From Hyphomonadaceae bacterium (GTDB lineage Bacteria > Pseudomonadota > Alphaproteobacteria > Caulobacterales > Hyphomonadaceae), in the NCBI GenBank assembly GCA_024742355.1, contig JANSYM010000005.1, positions 1-64,000 of the forward strand: a DNA stretch of 64,000 nt, read 5' to 3'. Shown one piece after another: positions 1 to 8,307 of this stretch; positions within the stretch are counted from its first letter, which is position 1; each line of letters starts with the position of its first letter. The notes beneath the pieces were generated by a model, which did not search any database, had not been told where the DNA came from, and worked only from the letters and a program-made list of their open reading frames with translations. The position numbers were made by a program, and so were the translations under genes.

Positions 1-31
1 ATAAAGGGCCGTGCTTCCGGGCGCTTGCGGT

Positions 32-94
32 GAGCCCGACTCGTCCTTCGACCCCCGATCGCGTCGAGGGCAGGATTCGCTCAGGATGAGGCTC
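32..94. repeat. REP-like imperfect inverted repeat
   Basis: GAGCC plus CTCGTCC on the left (from 32) faces GGATGAGGCTC on the right (84-94), with an inner TCGAC/GTCGA pair. The words CCTTCGAC and GCTCAGGATGAGG are of the kind seen in dispersed intergenic palindromes of many proteobacteria. It lies downstream of the leftward gene that ends at 143. Whether it is repeated elsewhere in the genome cannot be told from this window. Confidence 0.45.
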
Positions 95-118
95 AAGGGG
101 GCGGTTTCGCGCCAATGA

Positions 119-139
119 CCGCTTTGACGCCGAAAGCGG
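119..139. repeat. Short hairpin just after a stop codon
   Basis: CCGCTTT (119-125) and AAAGCGG (133-139) form a perfect 7-bp stem. Its right part, ACGCCGAAAGCGGAC, recurs near 639-653 after the next leftward gene, there without the left arm. It may be a transcript end or a small dispersed repeat. No T-tract follows, so a classical terminator is not supported. Confidence 0.4.
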
Positions 140-142
140 ACT

Positions 143-568
143 TTACGTTTCTTGATCGTTCGCGATGGCCACCTCAACCCAAATCTCTTCATGATCTGGT
201 TCATCGAGAAGAAATCTAGAAGACCCACAAAAAGAGAATTTTTGCGGAGGCTCATGTGACAGTGCTTCAATCGGGGCGCTGAGTCCTCCACAGAGACCTT
301 GTTCGTCTTGCCAAAGCAATTCGACATATTCGTGGGATTCGCCCTCAACAATATACTCAACCTTCGCTCGAAAGATAATCTCGAAATTCGCCGTCCTACT
401 GAGCGATGTTGCGCCTACGACATATCTCCAACCTAGCCTTTGCACTTGCTTCTTGATGCGCTCTTCGAGTTTGCATCGCCACTCGTTGAACAAGTCCGCA
501 CAATCGATTTCCCTTTCATCGTCAGAGGCGTAAGCCTTCGGGTGTTCTGGGTAGGCGTCGTCGATCAT
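143..568 (-). CDS. Hypothetical protein, 141 aa
   Basis: This is a leftward reading frame for an acidic, soluble-looking protein with no signal peptide or membrane segment. I do not recognise a family. It has aromatic-rich stretches such as YVELLWQDEQG and ends in a charged tail (DHEEIWVEVAIANDQET). Its base composition is less GC-rich than the housekeeping genes further right, so it may be an accessory or recently acquired gene. No convincing ribosome site precedes the ATG at 568, so the start is uncertain. It is probably a monocistronic accessory gene; the next leftward gene ends 88 bases upstream. Confidence 0.55.
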   Translation of the reverse strand: MIDDAYPEHPKAYASDDEREIDCADLFNEWRCKLEERIKKQVQRLGWRYVVGATSLSRTANFEIIFRAKVEYIVEGESHEYVELLWQDEQGLCGGLSAPIEALSHEPPQKFSFCGSSRFLLDEPDHEEIWVEVAIANDQET

Positions 569-656
569 AAGAGGGTCGAATGTCGTGTTTTGGGGCTATG
601 CGGGGACCGTACCACAGACTGAATGGGGAGTCCCCTCCAACGCCGAAAGCGGACAA

Positions 657-1250
657 TTACGCGATCTGTTCAAACCTGGCCTTTTGGCAAAGCGCATAGT
701 TTGAGACAAAAGGCGCGATTGCCGCTTTCATCTCGGCAAATGACTCTCCGTAAAAGTACAGAGCGGTCTCGCTCGACCCCTCCCAATACCCCCGGAAGTT
801 TCCACCACTGGCCATCAGACGATCGCATTCGGCAATCACGTGGTTCACGTCACTCTCTGCATAAACCTGATCTGGAAGGTCAGTGCCATTTAGAAACAGG
901 CCGAGACCTTCTTGTGTGCCCATGGGCAATTCAGAGCCATCGCGTTCAACGATCAGCCGCGATCCCTTCGGGACGCCTAAGGATTCGAGCTGCTCGACAA
1001 TACTCTGCACGATTTCCTGGTTCGCTTCGGTCACATGAATTTCGACGTCGCAAAACTCGATACCAGCTGGCTCATCGGCCAGTTGGGTGCCACCGCCTGT
1101 GACCTCACCAAGGTTCAGACGCTTGAGAAGCTCATCGAGCGGATCTTCATAACACTCTCCACGGTCGATCGGCTGAACGCGTGCATTTAATCGCGCGATG
1201 ACGAATTCTCCCGCGGGTTGGTCCTGTTTCTTTTTCAAAAATCCAAACAT
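657..1250 (-). CDS. Hypothetical protein, about 197 aa
   Basis: The start is taken at the ATG giving MFGFLKKKQ; a start 15 bases further upstream is possible. There is no signal peptide. The protein is acidic and soluble-looking, with a middle part of alternating hydrophobic residues (CDVEIHVTEANQEIV) and a C-terminal part rich in Gly, Tyr and Phe (GGNFRGYWEGSSETALYFYG). I cannot assign a family. The general appearance resembles small single-domain cytosolic accessory or immunity-like proteins, but this is only an impression. Neighbours on both sides are also unrecognised leftward genes, giving a 1.6-kb block of unknowns. Confidence 0.6.
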   Translation of the reverse strand: MFGFLKKKQDQPAGEFVIARLNARVQPIDRGECYEDPLDELLKRLNLGEVTGGGTQLADEPAGIEFCDVEIHVTEANQEIVQSIVEQLESLGVPKGSRLIVERDGSELPMGTQEGLGLFLNGTDLPDQVYAESDVNHVIAECDRLMASGGNFRGYWEGSSETALYFYGESFAEMKAAIAPFVSNYALCQKARFEQIA

Positions 1251-1409
1251 GCGCTCTGCTTTCACTACCCTCGATCAGATCATGCATGCTTCAGTACAAT
1301 AAACGGTAAGCGAACAAGCCAAAATCGTCGATCAGGTTTAACGAAGATTGCGGAGGACTCCGCCCTTCTCTTCGTCCCCGAAAACAAAAAATCAATCCTT
1401 CGCTGCGAT

Positions 1410-1724
1410 TCACCGTTGCGGTTTCCTGGCGATTATCTGCTGCGTTTCGCGCTCGATTTCATACAAGTATCCACCACCCCGCGTAAAAACGCTGGCAGGT
1501 TGAACCCAGACGATGATCTTGTCTTCAAACGTGTCGACGCATTTCACACCACCGAATGCGCTGACAATTTCTGCGCCCAGGCGCGCTTTGAGGTCTTCGA
1601 CCGTTGCGCCAATCGCCAATGCGCATTCCATCGAGATGGAGTTGTCGTCCAGGTTAGGTGAGCGTTGCGCCAGCGCGTTGTTCGACAGCGGGGCGCATGC
1701 AATTGCCAGCAGGATGTATTTCAT
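1410..1724 (-). CDS. Small secreted hypothetical protein
   Basis: It encodes 104 residues beginning with a clear Sec signal peptide (MKYILLAIACAPLSNNALAQ, probable cleavage after ALA). The mature part has two cysteines and ends in a basic tail (IIARKPQR). The stretch VEDLKARLGAEIV may form a helix, followed by short strands (DKIIVWVQPASVF, GGGYLYEI). The fold suggests a small periplasmic domain, but no family is recognised. No good ribosome site precedes the ATG at 1724. The rightward gene at 1808 is divergent from it, so the 83 bases between must hold both promoters. Confidence 0.6.
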   Translation of the reverse strand: MKYILLAIACAPLSNNALAQRSPNLDDNSISMECALAIGATVEDLKARLGAEIVSAFGGVKCVDTFEDKIIVWVQPASVFTRGGGYLYEIERETQQIIARKPQR

Positions 1725-1807
1725 TGCCGATTAATGGCATCGCGACCATCCCCCCGCAATCCCCGCCTCAATCCGACCCAGTTCCCCTTGCCGCTACCTT
1801 TTCCGGC

Positions 1808-2533
1808 ATGACCGACCATGCCACCATCTGCCTGCAGAAGACCTGGCCGCTGATTGTGCAGCTGATGGCGACGCTCGGCACGCTGCTGGCGAGTGCGGCG
1901 GTGCTGCCCCGGGCGGAGCATCTCGGCGCCTTGCGGCGGACGCGGTTGGCGGAAAGTCTGGTGCGGCGCTGGTTGGTTCTGAAAGCGTGCCAGACGCTGC
2001 GCCTGCGAAAGAAAACGGCGACACCTCCCAATCGACCCGGCAATCCCCCGCCGCCGACCGCGCGAGCGTCTGCCCGCCCGCCGGTGTTTCGCCTCGACGA
2101 CCCCTATCCCGGTATGGACATCGGCCTGTCTTTCGCGCCCGCGCCTTTAAAGCCCGAAGCGGATATCTGGCTGCGGCCCTGGACTGTTTCAGGCCAGACC
2201 GCGCCCCCGGCGCCCGTAAGCCTCACTCCCATAACCCCGCAAGCGGCCGCGCGCCTGCAACGCCGCGCGCAGGCCTTGCAGGACGTGATTGCGCATACTG
2301 AGCGCCACATTGCCCGCATGCGCCGGCGTCTTCAGCGCAGCTTTCGCACGTCACGTCGCCTGCCGCTGCGCCCGGGGACCAGTCCTTGTGCTGATGCCCG
2401 GCAGAGGCGAAAGGGCGCGCCCTTGCAGACCGCCTTGCACAATCTCAATTTCTTCGCGCGCGAGGCCCTGTGCGCCTGCGGGCCGCCAGAAGAGGGTGCC
2501 TCTCCGAAGCCGAATTCCGCGCTGCAGGTCTAG
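1808..2533 (+). CDS. Hypothetical basic, proline-rich protein
   Basis: The reading frame is open from 1658, but the ATG at 1808 (MTDHATICLQKTW) is the more credible start because the upstream codons run into the divergent gene's promoter. The 241-residue product is rich in Arg, Pro and Ala. It has one hydrophobic stretch near the N terminus (LIVQLMATLGTLLASAAVL) that could be a membrane anchor, then a Pro-rich linker, a conserved-looking block (FRLDDPYPGMDIGLSFAP) and an Arg-rich helix (about 165-195). No family is recognised. Its stop codon shares the four bases CTAG with the stop of the convergent gene. Confidence 0.55.
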   Translation: MTDHATICLQKTWPLIVQLMATLGTLLASAAVLPRAEHLGALRRTRLAESLVRRWLVLKACQTLRLRKKTATPPNRPGNPPPPTARASARPPVFRLDDPYPGMDIGLSFAPAPLKPEADIWLRPWTVSGQTAPPAPVSLTPITPQAAARLQRRAQALQDVIAHTERHIARMRRRLQRSFRTSRRLPLRPGTSPCADARQRRKGAPLQTALHNLNFFAREALCACGPPEEGASPKPNSALQV

Positions 2534-3135
2534 TCGCAGGCAATTCGGCTTGCCCGCAATTTATATTGCGGCACCCATTCCCCGGCATCGTCCTGGATAT
2601 AGCTGACGCGGTGCCAATGATCGGCATCCTCGACGACAAAATCGGCCAACAGCTCGATCTCGGTCGGGTAGACCTGCCACATGGTCAGCTTGCCGTCCCG
2701 CATACCCGCCCGCAGATCCAAGACCTGAGTGCCCGTGGTCGAGACCCACATCATCTTCCATTCAGCCGAGTCCGGGTCATACATGCGAACATTGACGCCG
2801 CGTGGGCTGTTTGGGTCGAGGCCTGGGTCCGGATCGTACCACTCGTCCGTGATCATCATCCCGTCCATGCTGTACCAGCCGTTCCAGCGGGCGCGCGGCC
2901 CGGGCCGCGGTGGCGACCAGGTGTCGCCCATCATGATATGGCTGGTAATCTCGAAATCACCGATCAGGAACGCAAACTGCTCCAGTTCAGGCGGCGCTTC
3001 CGGGTGCGGGCTGCCATAGTCACAGCGCGGCGGACTGCGCTCTGGCGCGTCTTCCTGCGCCGTGACCTGCGAAACGCATCCGCCAATCAGGAACAGGGCG
3101 AACAGCGATTGGGTCATTCCGCGTCTGAGAGACAT
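2530..3135 (-). CDS. DUF1579-like lipoprotein
   Basis: The ATG at 3135 (MSLRRGMTQSLFALFL) is preceded by a good ribosome site (GGAGG); longer upstream starts are rejected. The N terminus is a signal peptide ending in a lipobox-like LIGGC, so the 201-residue protein is probably a lipoprotein. The body (LEQFAFLIGDFEITS, then MYDPDSAEWKMMWVSTTG) matches the small beta-rich fold of the DUF1579/heme-binding-like group, whose ligands are not established. It converges with the previous gene, the stop codons sharing CTAG. It is divergent from the PAN-domain gene at 3267. Confidence 0.75.
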   Translation of the reverse strand: MSLRRGMTQSLFALFLIGGCVSQVTAQEDAPERSPPRCDYGSPHPEAPPELEQFAFLIGDFEITSHIMMGDTWSPPRPGPRARWNGWYSMDGMMITDEWYDPDPGLDPNSPRGVNVRMYDPDSAEWKMMWVSTTGTQVLDLRAGMRDGKLTMWQVYPTEIELLADFVVEDADHWHRVSYIQDDAGEWVPQYKLRASRIACD

Positions 3136-3266
3136 GGCGTTTTCCTCCAGGTTTTGGCGAAGCGTATGACCGCCAGACCAAAGCGGCAAGACGGCCGCAC
3201 ACACTCTATTAAGGCCAGCCATGGCATATTGCCCGCCAAACCCTTGTGTGAAGTGGAACCAAACGC

Positions 3267-4103
3267 ATGCGCTTTGTCCCTGTTCTGATCGCCTTGAGCT
3301 GCCTCGCTTTGCCGGCGGGTGCGACCAAACCGACTCCGGACTCGCCGCCGACGGCGCCGGAAGACCTTGAGCTTGCGGGTGCACCGCTGGTCATTCAGGA
3401 ACATACATATCGGTTCGGCGACCTCTTGCGCTCAGACCCTGGCACCTCGGTCGAGGCTTGCGCCGACGCCTGTCACAAGGATGCACGCTGCGTCGCCTGG
3501 ACACTGACGCCACCCGCCTATTCCGCTGAAGCGCGTTGCGAGCTGAAGGCCAACCCGGGCACAGCGTCGTACCGCCCCGGCGCGGTTTCCGGCATGTCGG
3601 AATCGCTGCGCATGGAACCGGAAATGCGCTATCAGGTGAAAGTGCCGGAAGGCTACCAGCCAGCGCCTGCCGAAGCCGAAGAGCTGATGGGCGCTGAAGC
3701 CGCCGCGCCAAAGACCATGCCGGAATTGCTCGGCACTTCGGAGACCCGGATTTCCGCTGTGATGAAACCGGCCCCGCGAGTCGAGGCGCCTGTTGCCGAA
3801 GCACCCGTTGAACCCGTCATTGCCGAAGCCCCACCCGCGCCGGTGAAGGAAACCCTGGCCCTGAACGCCAGCGCCCCGGCGGCGCCAGCTGTGGCGCCTG
3901 GCCCGCCACCACCGGTCAAGGCCACCGCATTCGCGCAACCCGCTGAGCCGGTCGTGAAAACCGTCGCCAAGCCAGCCGCACCAAAGGCTCCGGTCATTCT
4001 CGAGCCAAGCCGCACCGCGCTGCCACCACCAGCGCCAAGCGCCAAAGCCGATGCGTTTGCCGCAGAGGCTGCTGCTGAAGCCGCGACGGACGCCGGCAGC
4101 TAG
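3267..4103 (+). CDS. Secreted PAN/Apple-domain protein
   Basis: It encodes 278 residues: a Sec signal peptide (MRFVPVLIALSCLALPAGA), then a PAN/Apple-type module at about 45-115 with the expected cysteine pattern (SVEACADACHKDARCVAWTL, then ARCEL). The second half (about 130-278) is a low-complexity Ala/Pro/Val/Glu stretch likely to span the periplasm or interact with the cell wall. PAN modules bind protein or carbohydrate; the ligand here is unknown. The gene is monocistronic and converges with the pseudouridine synthase gene, the two stop codons again sharing CTAG. Confidence 0.75.
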   Translation: MRFVPVLIALSCLALPAGATKPTPDSPPTAPEDLELAGAPLVIQEHTYRFGDLLRSDPGTSVEACADACHKDARCVAWTLTPPAYSAEARCELKANPGTASYRPGAVSGMSESLRMEPEMRYQVKVPEGYQPAPAEAEELMGAEAAAPKTMPELLGTSETRISAVMKPAPRVEAPVAEAPVEPVIAEAPPAPVKETLALNASAPAAPAVAPGPPPPVKATAFAQPAEPVVKTVAKPAAPKAPVILEPSRTALPPPAPSAKADAFAAEAAAEAATDAGS

Positions 4104-5017
4104 TCGCGCGTATCGCCGCGCGATTTGCGTTTGCGATAACCTTCAATCTCACGAGACTTGTCGCGATTGGGTTTTGGCCCACCGCGCCCAACAAAGCTTC
4201 GTCCCTTACGGATCGGCTTGCCATCCTCGTCCGTGACCCGTTTCGGCCGCGGCGGCAGTGACGCAGAGATCAGCGCCGCCCGCTCCTTGGCTTTCAGGGT
4301 CCGCCACTTGCCAGACGGCAAGTCGCCCAGCTGCAAAGGGCCAATCCGAATGCGTTGCAAGTCCGTCACCCGCAACCCGACCAGATCGCACATGCGCCGG
4401 ATTTGCCGCTTGCGACCCTCCTTGAGGATGAAGCGCAGCGTCTGACCTTCTTCGCGCGTGACCTTGGCCGGCTTGAGGCGCCGATTGTCGAGGCTGAGCC
4501 CGTTGCGCAGGAGCGTCAGTCGTCCCTCCTTGAGCTCACCTTTGACGGTGACGAGATATTCCTTCTCGAGACTGTGCTGCGGCCCGATAATCGCCTTGGC
4601 GAGAACACCGTCCTCGGACAGCAGCAACAGGCCATGCGAGTCCTGGTCGAGCCGGCCGAGCGGCGCCAGGCTGGCCGTCTTGCCCGGACCCTGGCTACCA
4701 TCGGTGGCGTTGTTGGTCTTGAGCAGACGCACCGCTGGCACCTGGCCGTCTTCCGGCTGGGCCGAGACATAGTCGACCGGCTTGTTGAGCACGGCGGTGA
4801 ACTTGCCCTCGATCGCCCGCTGCGCCGCCTCAGTCAGAGTGAGGGTCTGGCCCGGCTCGATCTTGTGGCCAGGCCGCTCGATCAGTTCTTCGTCCACCAT
4901 CACGCCGCCGCCTTCGATCAGGGCTTCGGCTTCCCGGCGTGAGCACAGGCCAAGCTCGGCCATCCACTTATTGACCCGGACCGGCGCATTGCCACGATAG
5001 AGATGCTGATCTGCCAT
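4100..5017 (-). CDS. rluF: 23S rRNA pseudouridine synthase, RsuA/RluF type
   Basis: The start is taken at the ATG giving MADQHLYRG; 12 more codons upstream are open but unlikely. An S4 RNA-binding domain (about 15-65, [20 protein letters not shown]) is followed by the catalytic domain with [14 protein letters not shown], where the Asp of GRLD is the nucleophile, and EKEYLVTV and [11 protein letters not shown]. The GRLD-xDS-GL signature fits RluF (23S U2604) better than RluB or RsuA, but the target site is inferred. The C-terminal 50 residues are a basic tail ([18 protein letters not shown]) likely to bind rRNA. It is divergent from purQ. Confidence 0.85.
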   Translation of the reverse strand: MADQHLYRGNAPVRVNKWMAELGLCSRREAEALIEGGGVMVDEELIERPGHKIEPGQTLTLTEAAQRAIEGKFTAVLNKPVDYVSAQPEDGQVPAVRLLKTNNATDGSQGPGKTASLAPLGRLDQDSHGLLLLSEDGVLAKAIIGPQHSLEKEYLVTVKGELKEGRLTLLRNGLSLDNRRLKPAKVTREEGQTLRFILKEGRKRQIRRMCDLVGLRVTDLQRIRIGPLQLGDLPSGKWRTLKAKERAALISASLPPRPKRVTDEDGKPIRKGRSFVGRGGPKPNRDKSREIEGYRKRKSRGDTRD

Positions 5018-5129
5018 GTCGGGCGGTGTGGCCAAGCTGAGCGCCAAGGTCAATCAAGAAATACCACAGAGAGATATTCCCTTTTGCCCCGACTCCCTGC
5101 TAAAGGCGGGCGCAAGAACAGGAGCGACC

Positions 5130-5792
5130 ATGAAAACCGCTGTGATTGTCTTCCCGGGATCGAATTGCGACCGCGACGCTGAAATGGCTCTGCGCCAGGC
5201 CAGCGGGCAGGACCCGGCCATGGTCTGGCACAAGGATGGCACCATCCCGGATGGCACGGATCTGGTCATGGTTCCCGGCGGTTTCTCCTATGGCGACTAT
5301 CTGCGCTGCGGCGCGATGGCGGCGAACAGCCCGGTCATCGCCCAGCTGCATGCCCATGCGGAGCGCGGCGGCTACATTCTCGGCGTCTGCAATGGCTTCC
5401 AGATCCTCTGCGAGACCGGCCTGTTGCCCGGCGCGCTGATGCGCAATACCAGCCTCAACTTTGTCTGCAAGCCGCAGAAATTGAAGATCGAGACAAGCAA
5501 TAGCGCTTTTACCAGCGCCTATGGCAGAACGTCGGAGATTTCGATTCCAATCGCCCATCATGACGGCAATTATGTTGCCGACGAAGCGACGCTCGACACG
5601 CTCGAAGGTGAAGGCCGCGTGGCCTTCCGCTATGTCGGCAACCCCAACGGCTCGGCCCGCGACATTGCCGGTGTGATCAGCGAGAATGGCCGCGTGCTCG
5701 GCATGATGCCGCATCCGGAGCGCGCCATAGGTGGGCACGAAGGCGGCACCGACGGCGTTGCCATGTTCGAAAGCCTGATGACGGCCGCCTGA
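5130..5792 (+). CDS. purQ: Phosphoribosylformylglycinamidine synthase subunit PurQ
   Basis: This 220-residue class I glutamine amidotransferase supplies ammonia to PurL in the fourth step of purine synthesis (FGAR to FGAM). The ATG at 5130 follows a good ribosome site (AGGAG); the longer frame upstream is ignored. The nucleophile Cys lies in [10 protein letters not shown] and the His/Glu pair in MMPHPERA, with FPGSNCDRD at the N terminus as in other PurQ proteins. The third subunit, PurS, is not encoded beside it. The DUF418 gene follows after 89 bases. Confidence 0.95.
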   Translation: MKTAVIVFPGSNCDRDAEMALRQASGQDPAMVWHKDGTIPDGTDLVMVPGGFSYGDYLRCGAMAANSPVIAQLHAHAERGGYILGVCNGFQILCETGLLPGALMRNTSLNFVCKPQKLKIETSNSAFTSAYGRTSEISIPIAHHDGNYVADEATLDTLEGEGRVAFRYVGNPNGSARDIAGVISENGRVLGMMPHPERAIGGHEGGTDGVAMFESLMTAA

Positions 5793-5881
5793 GCCCGACC
5801 AGACCCGACTGGACCCGGCCCGCTTTTCAATCCTCCCCCACTGCCACTATGATAAGCTCGGGTCGCAGCGAGGGGTAAGTC

Positions 5882-7078
5882 ATGTCCTATCTCCAGGAAA
5901 CACGGGATGCCGGGCGTCATGTCTTCCCGGACCTGGCGCGAGCCTGGGCTTTGTTTGGGATCGCCCTCGTCAATGTCGCCATCTTTGCCTGGCCGATGAT
6001 GAAAGGCGGCTATGCCGGCGGCGCGCTCGAAACCGGGATAGACCAGGCGGCCTTCTTCGGCGTCAATGCGCTGTTCACGATGAAATCCTACACGCTGTTT
6101 TCTTTCATGTTTGGTGTCGGATTTGCGTATCAGATGAGTTCCGCTGAGCGGGCCGGAACCGGCTTTGCCGGCCGCTACTGGCGCCGCATTATCGGCCTGT
6201 TCTTCTTTGCCGCGATCAATATCACGCTGTTCTTTCAGGGCGACATCCTGTTCATATACGGCGTCCTCGGCAGCCTGTTATTCCTGTTTCGCAAGTCGAG
6301 CTCAAAAATCCTGATCCGCTGGGCGGTGGCATTCTACATTGTTCAGATCCTGCTGATATTCGCCTTTGCGGGCTTCATGGCCATGGGCCAGGCCTTTGCC
6401 CCGGAGGAGATGGCGGCGGGGGCCGCGCAAATGGCGGAAAAGGGCGCGGAAATGTACGCGGTTTACAGCGCTGGCACCTTTACCGAAACCGTCATCGCCC
6501 GCACCACGGAATGGGCGAACAGCATTTTCTTCCTGTTTCTGATACAGGGCTGGGGCGCGCTATCCTTCTTCCTGTTCGGCCTTGCCGCCGTGCGCAATGA
6601 CACGATTGCCAAACCGAACGCCAGATTCTGGGAAACCAGCCGCCGCATCTATTTGCCGATCGGCCTCATCATCGGAGCGGCCGGCGCCTGGTGCATGGCT
6701 CAGGCGACCAGCATGATGGACCCGATGATGATGCTCGGCACGGGCCTGATCACGTTGGGCAGCCCGTTCTCGACCGCGGGGTATCTCGGCTTCATCGTCA
6801 AATGGTCCCTCGCCGCGGACGGCCCGATCAAGACCTTCTTCGCCCGCGGCGGCACGGCCTCGCTGACCGCTTATCTGATGCAGAACATGTTGTTCACGCT
6901 GGTTTTCTACGGCTTCGCGCTCGGCCTCTATGCCAAGCTTGGGGCCGCAAGCGTCATCGGCATCGCGGCTGTGGTGGCTGTGTTCTCGATCGCCTTTACC
7001 AGCCTCTGGCGGGTACGATTCAAACGCGGCCCGCTGGAATATTTGCTGCGCGGATTTACATATTGGGGGGCGCGATAG
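5882..7078 (+). CDS. DUF418 family membrane protein
   Basis: This polytopic inner-membrane protein of 398 residues has about ten hydrophobic segments. The N-terminal DLARAWALFGIALVNVAIF and the C-terminal GGTASLTAYLMQN...RFKRGPLEYLLRGFTY are hallmarks of the YeiB/DUF418 group, often linked to the acyltransferase-3 superfamily. The biochemical role is unknown; envelope acyl transfer or transport is a guess. It lies between purQ and purL in the same direction but has no evident link to purine synthesis. A ribosome site (AGGGG) precedes the ATG. Confidence 0.85.
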   Translation: MSYLQETRDAGRHVFPDLARAWALFGIALVNVAIFAWPMMKGGYAGGALETGIDQAAFFGVNALFTMKSYTLFSFMFGVGFAYQMSSAERAGTGFAGRYWRRIIGLFFFAAINITLFFQGDILFIYGVLGSLLFLFRKSSSKILIRWAVAFYIVQILLIFAFAGFMAMGQAFAPEEMAAGAAQMAEKGAEMYAVYSAGTFTETVIARTTEWANSIFFLFLIQGWGALSFFLFGLAAVRNDTIAKPNARFWETSRRIYLPIGLIIGAAGAWCMAQATSMMDPMMMLGTGLITLGSPFSTAGYLGFIVKWSLAADGPIKTFFARGGTASLTAYLMQNMLFTLVFYGFALGLYAKLGAASVIGIAAVVAVFSIAFTSLWRVRFKRGPLEYLLRGFTYWGAR

Positions 7079-7109
7079 CGGCATGCTGAACGAATTGAAG
7101 GGGACTCAA

Positions 7110-8258
7110 TTGGTCAAATATTTTATCACCGCCAGCCTGGCCGCAGCCGTAGCGGTGTTGTCGGCAACAGCGCAACCGGCCGACCAGCCGCGCGACCCGA
7201 ACTCCGCGGCCCTGGATGGCTGGCTGCACGCGGAGCAATTGAACGAGCGGTGTAACCTGCTGCATTATTACGAAGTCCGCCTGGTCGAAGACTCGGTGTT
7301 TGACATGCAGAACAAGGCTCCGGAGTTTCGCGCCATCAAGTTTGACAACACGATGGAGGCCGAAGAGCGCGTCGCCCGCCTGCAGACCCTGTTGGCAGAT
7401 CGCCGCATGCAAGCGGCAGACGCCATGGCATCGGCGGCATGCGACGCCAATCACCCGGCCATCCGCGCCATACGCGGCGCCTATGCACCACATTTCATGC
7501 AGATGCTGATTGGTGCGCATGGCGCTGCGGAACTGGCCAATGCCCGGGCGGGGGAGAAATACGCCTATGACCAGTTGCTGGCCCTCTTGCAGACCCTGTA
7601 TGGCGCCGATTGGCAGACCCAGGTTGAGGCCACCATGTCCATTCTGAATGAGCAGGCCGGCAACTGGAACGAGACGAGCATGTGGTCGGCGCTGCGGCCG
7701 CACTTACATGATGTCGTCTGGCAATTTCGCCTGAACGAGAAAGGCTACAAGTACAAGCCGATACGCGGGAACTGGGTGCGGTTTCAGCCTGTCAAAGCCG
7801 ATGGCACCGGCGCCTTTCCGGCCATGTTCCAGCATCGCCAGATACAGCGCGTCCAATTGCCGGACGGGGTGACCGAGCTCTACCGGGTCAATGGGCGGAT
7901 GGATGATGGCCGCCTGGTCACCATGCTGGCCAGCCATAGCAAATCCAATCCGGCCGGCCCGTTGCGCGCAACGCTGCTCAAGCAGAATGAGGTCGATTTG
8001 CTAAGCTGGAGCAATGATGACTGGCGCGCCGACACAACCGCGTTCGAGGCTGAAACACTGGACGACGATGCCTGCCCGCTCGACCATTGTTTTGTGTTCC
8101 CGATTGAGGCCGCAACCAGAATGGACACTCAGACCGCCGAGGACAGCCGGGTCTCCTATGAACTCTATGTCGGCGCCCCGGAGACCTACCCGCTTGACCC
8201 GAACGCGCCATCCTTTCATCGCCAGAAAGTCTATGCGACTGATTTTAGTCGCGATTGA
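7110..8258 (+). CDS. Secreted hypothetical protein
   Basis: A TTG at 7110 is preferred as start: AAGGGG lies six bases upstream and it gives a clean signal peptide (MVKYFITASLAAAVAVLSATAQ). An ATG at 7083 in the same frame is the alternative. The mature protein, about 360 residues, is mainly alpha-helical in its first half (DAMASAACDANHPAI, a helical repeat-like part) and more beta-rich later. Two cysteines near the C terminus (DDACPLDHCFVF) may form a disulfide. No family is recognised. It sits 32-bases-close behind the DUF418 gene and 49 bases ahead of purL, so it is probably co-transcribed. Confidence 0.7.
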   Translation: MVKYFITASLAAAVAVLSATAQPADQPRDPNSAALDGWLHAEQLNERCNLLHYYEVRLVEDSVFDMQNKAPEFRAIKFDNTMEAEERVARLQTLLADRRMQAADAMASAACDANHPAIRAIRGAYAPHFMQMLIGAHGAAELANARAGEKYAYDQLLALLQTLYGADWQTQVEATMSILNEQAGNWNETSMWSALRPHLHDVVWQFRLNEKGYKYKPIRGNWVRFQPVKADGTGAFPAMFQHRQIQRVQLPDGVTELYRVNGRMDDGRLVTMLASHSKSNPAGPLRATLLKQNEVDLLSWSNDDWRADTTAFEAETLDDDACPLDHCFVFPIEAATRMDTQTAEDSRVSYELYVGAPETYPLDPNAPSFHRQKVYATDFSRD

Positions 8259-8307
8259 GCGAAGGAAGGCTCTAGCGAATCCCCGCATCCCACGCTAAAG
8301 GCCGCGC

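Noticed and set aside
5018-5129. A purS gene directly before purQ
   Set aside because: Only 112 bases lie between the divergent genes and no suitable frame exists.
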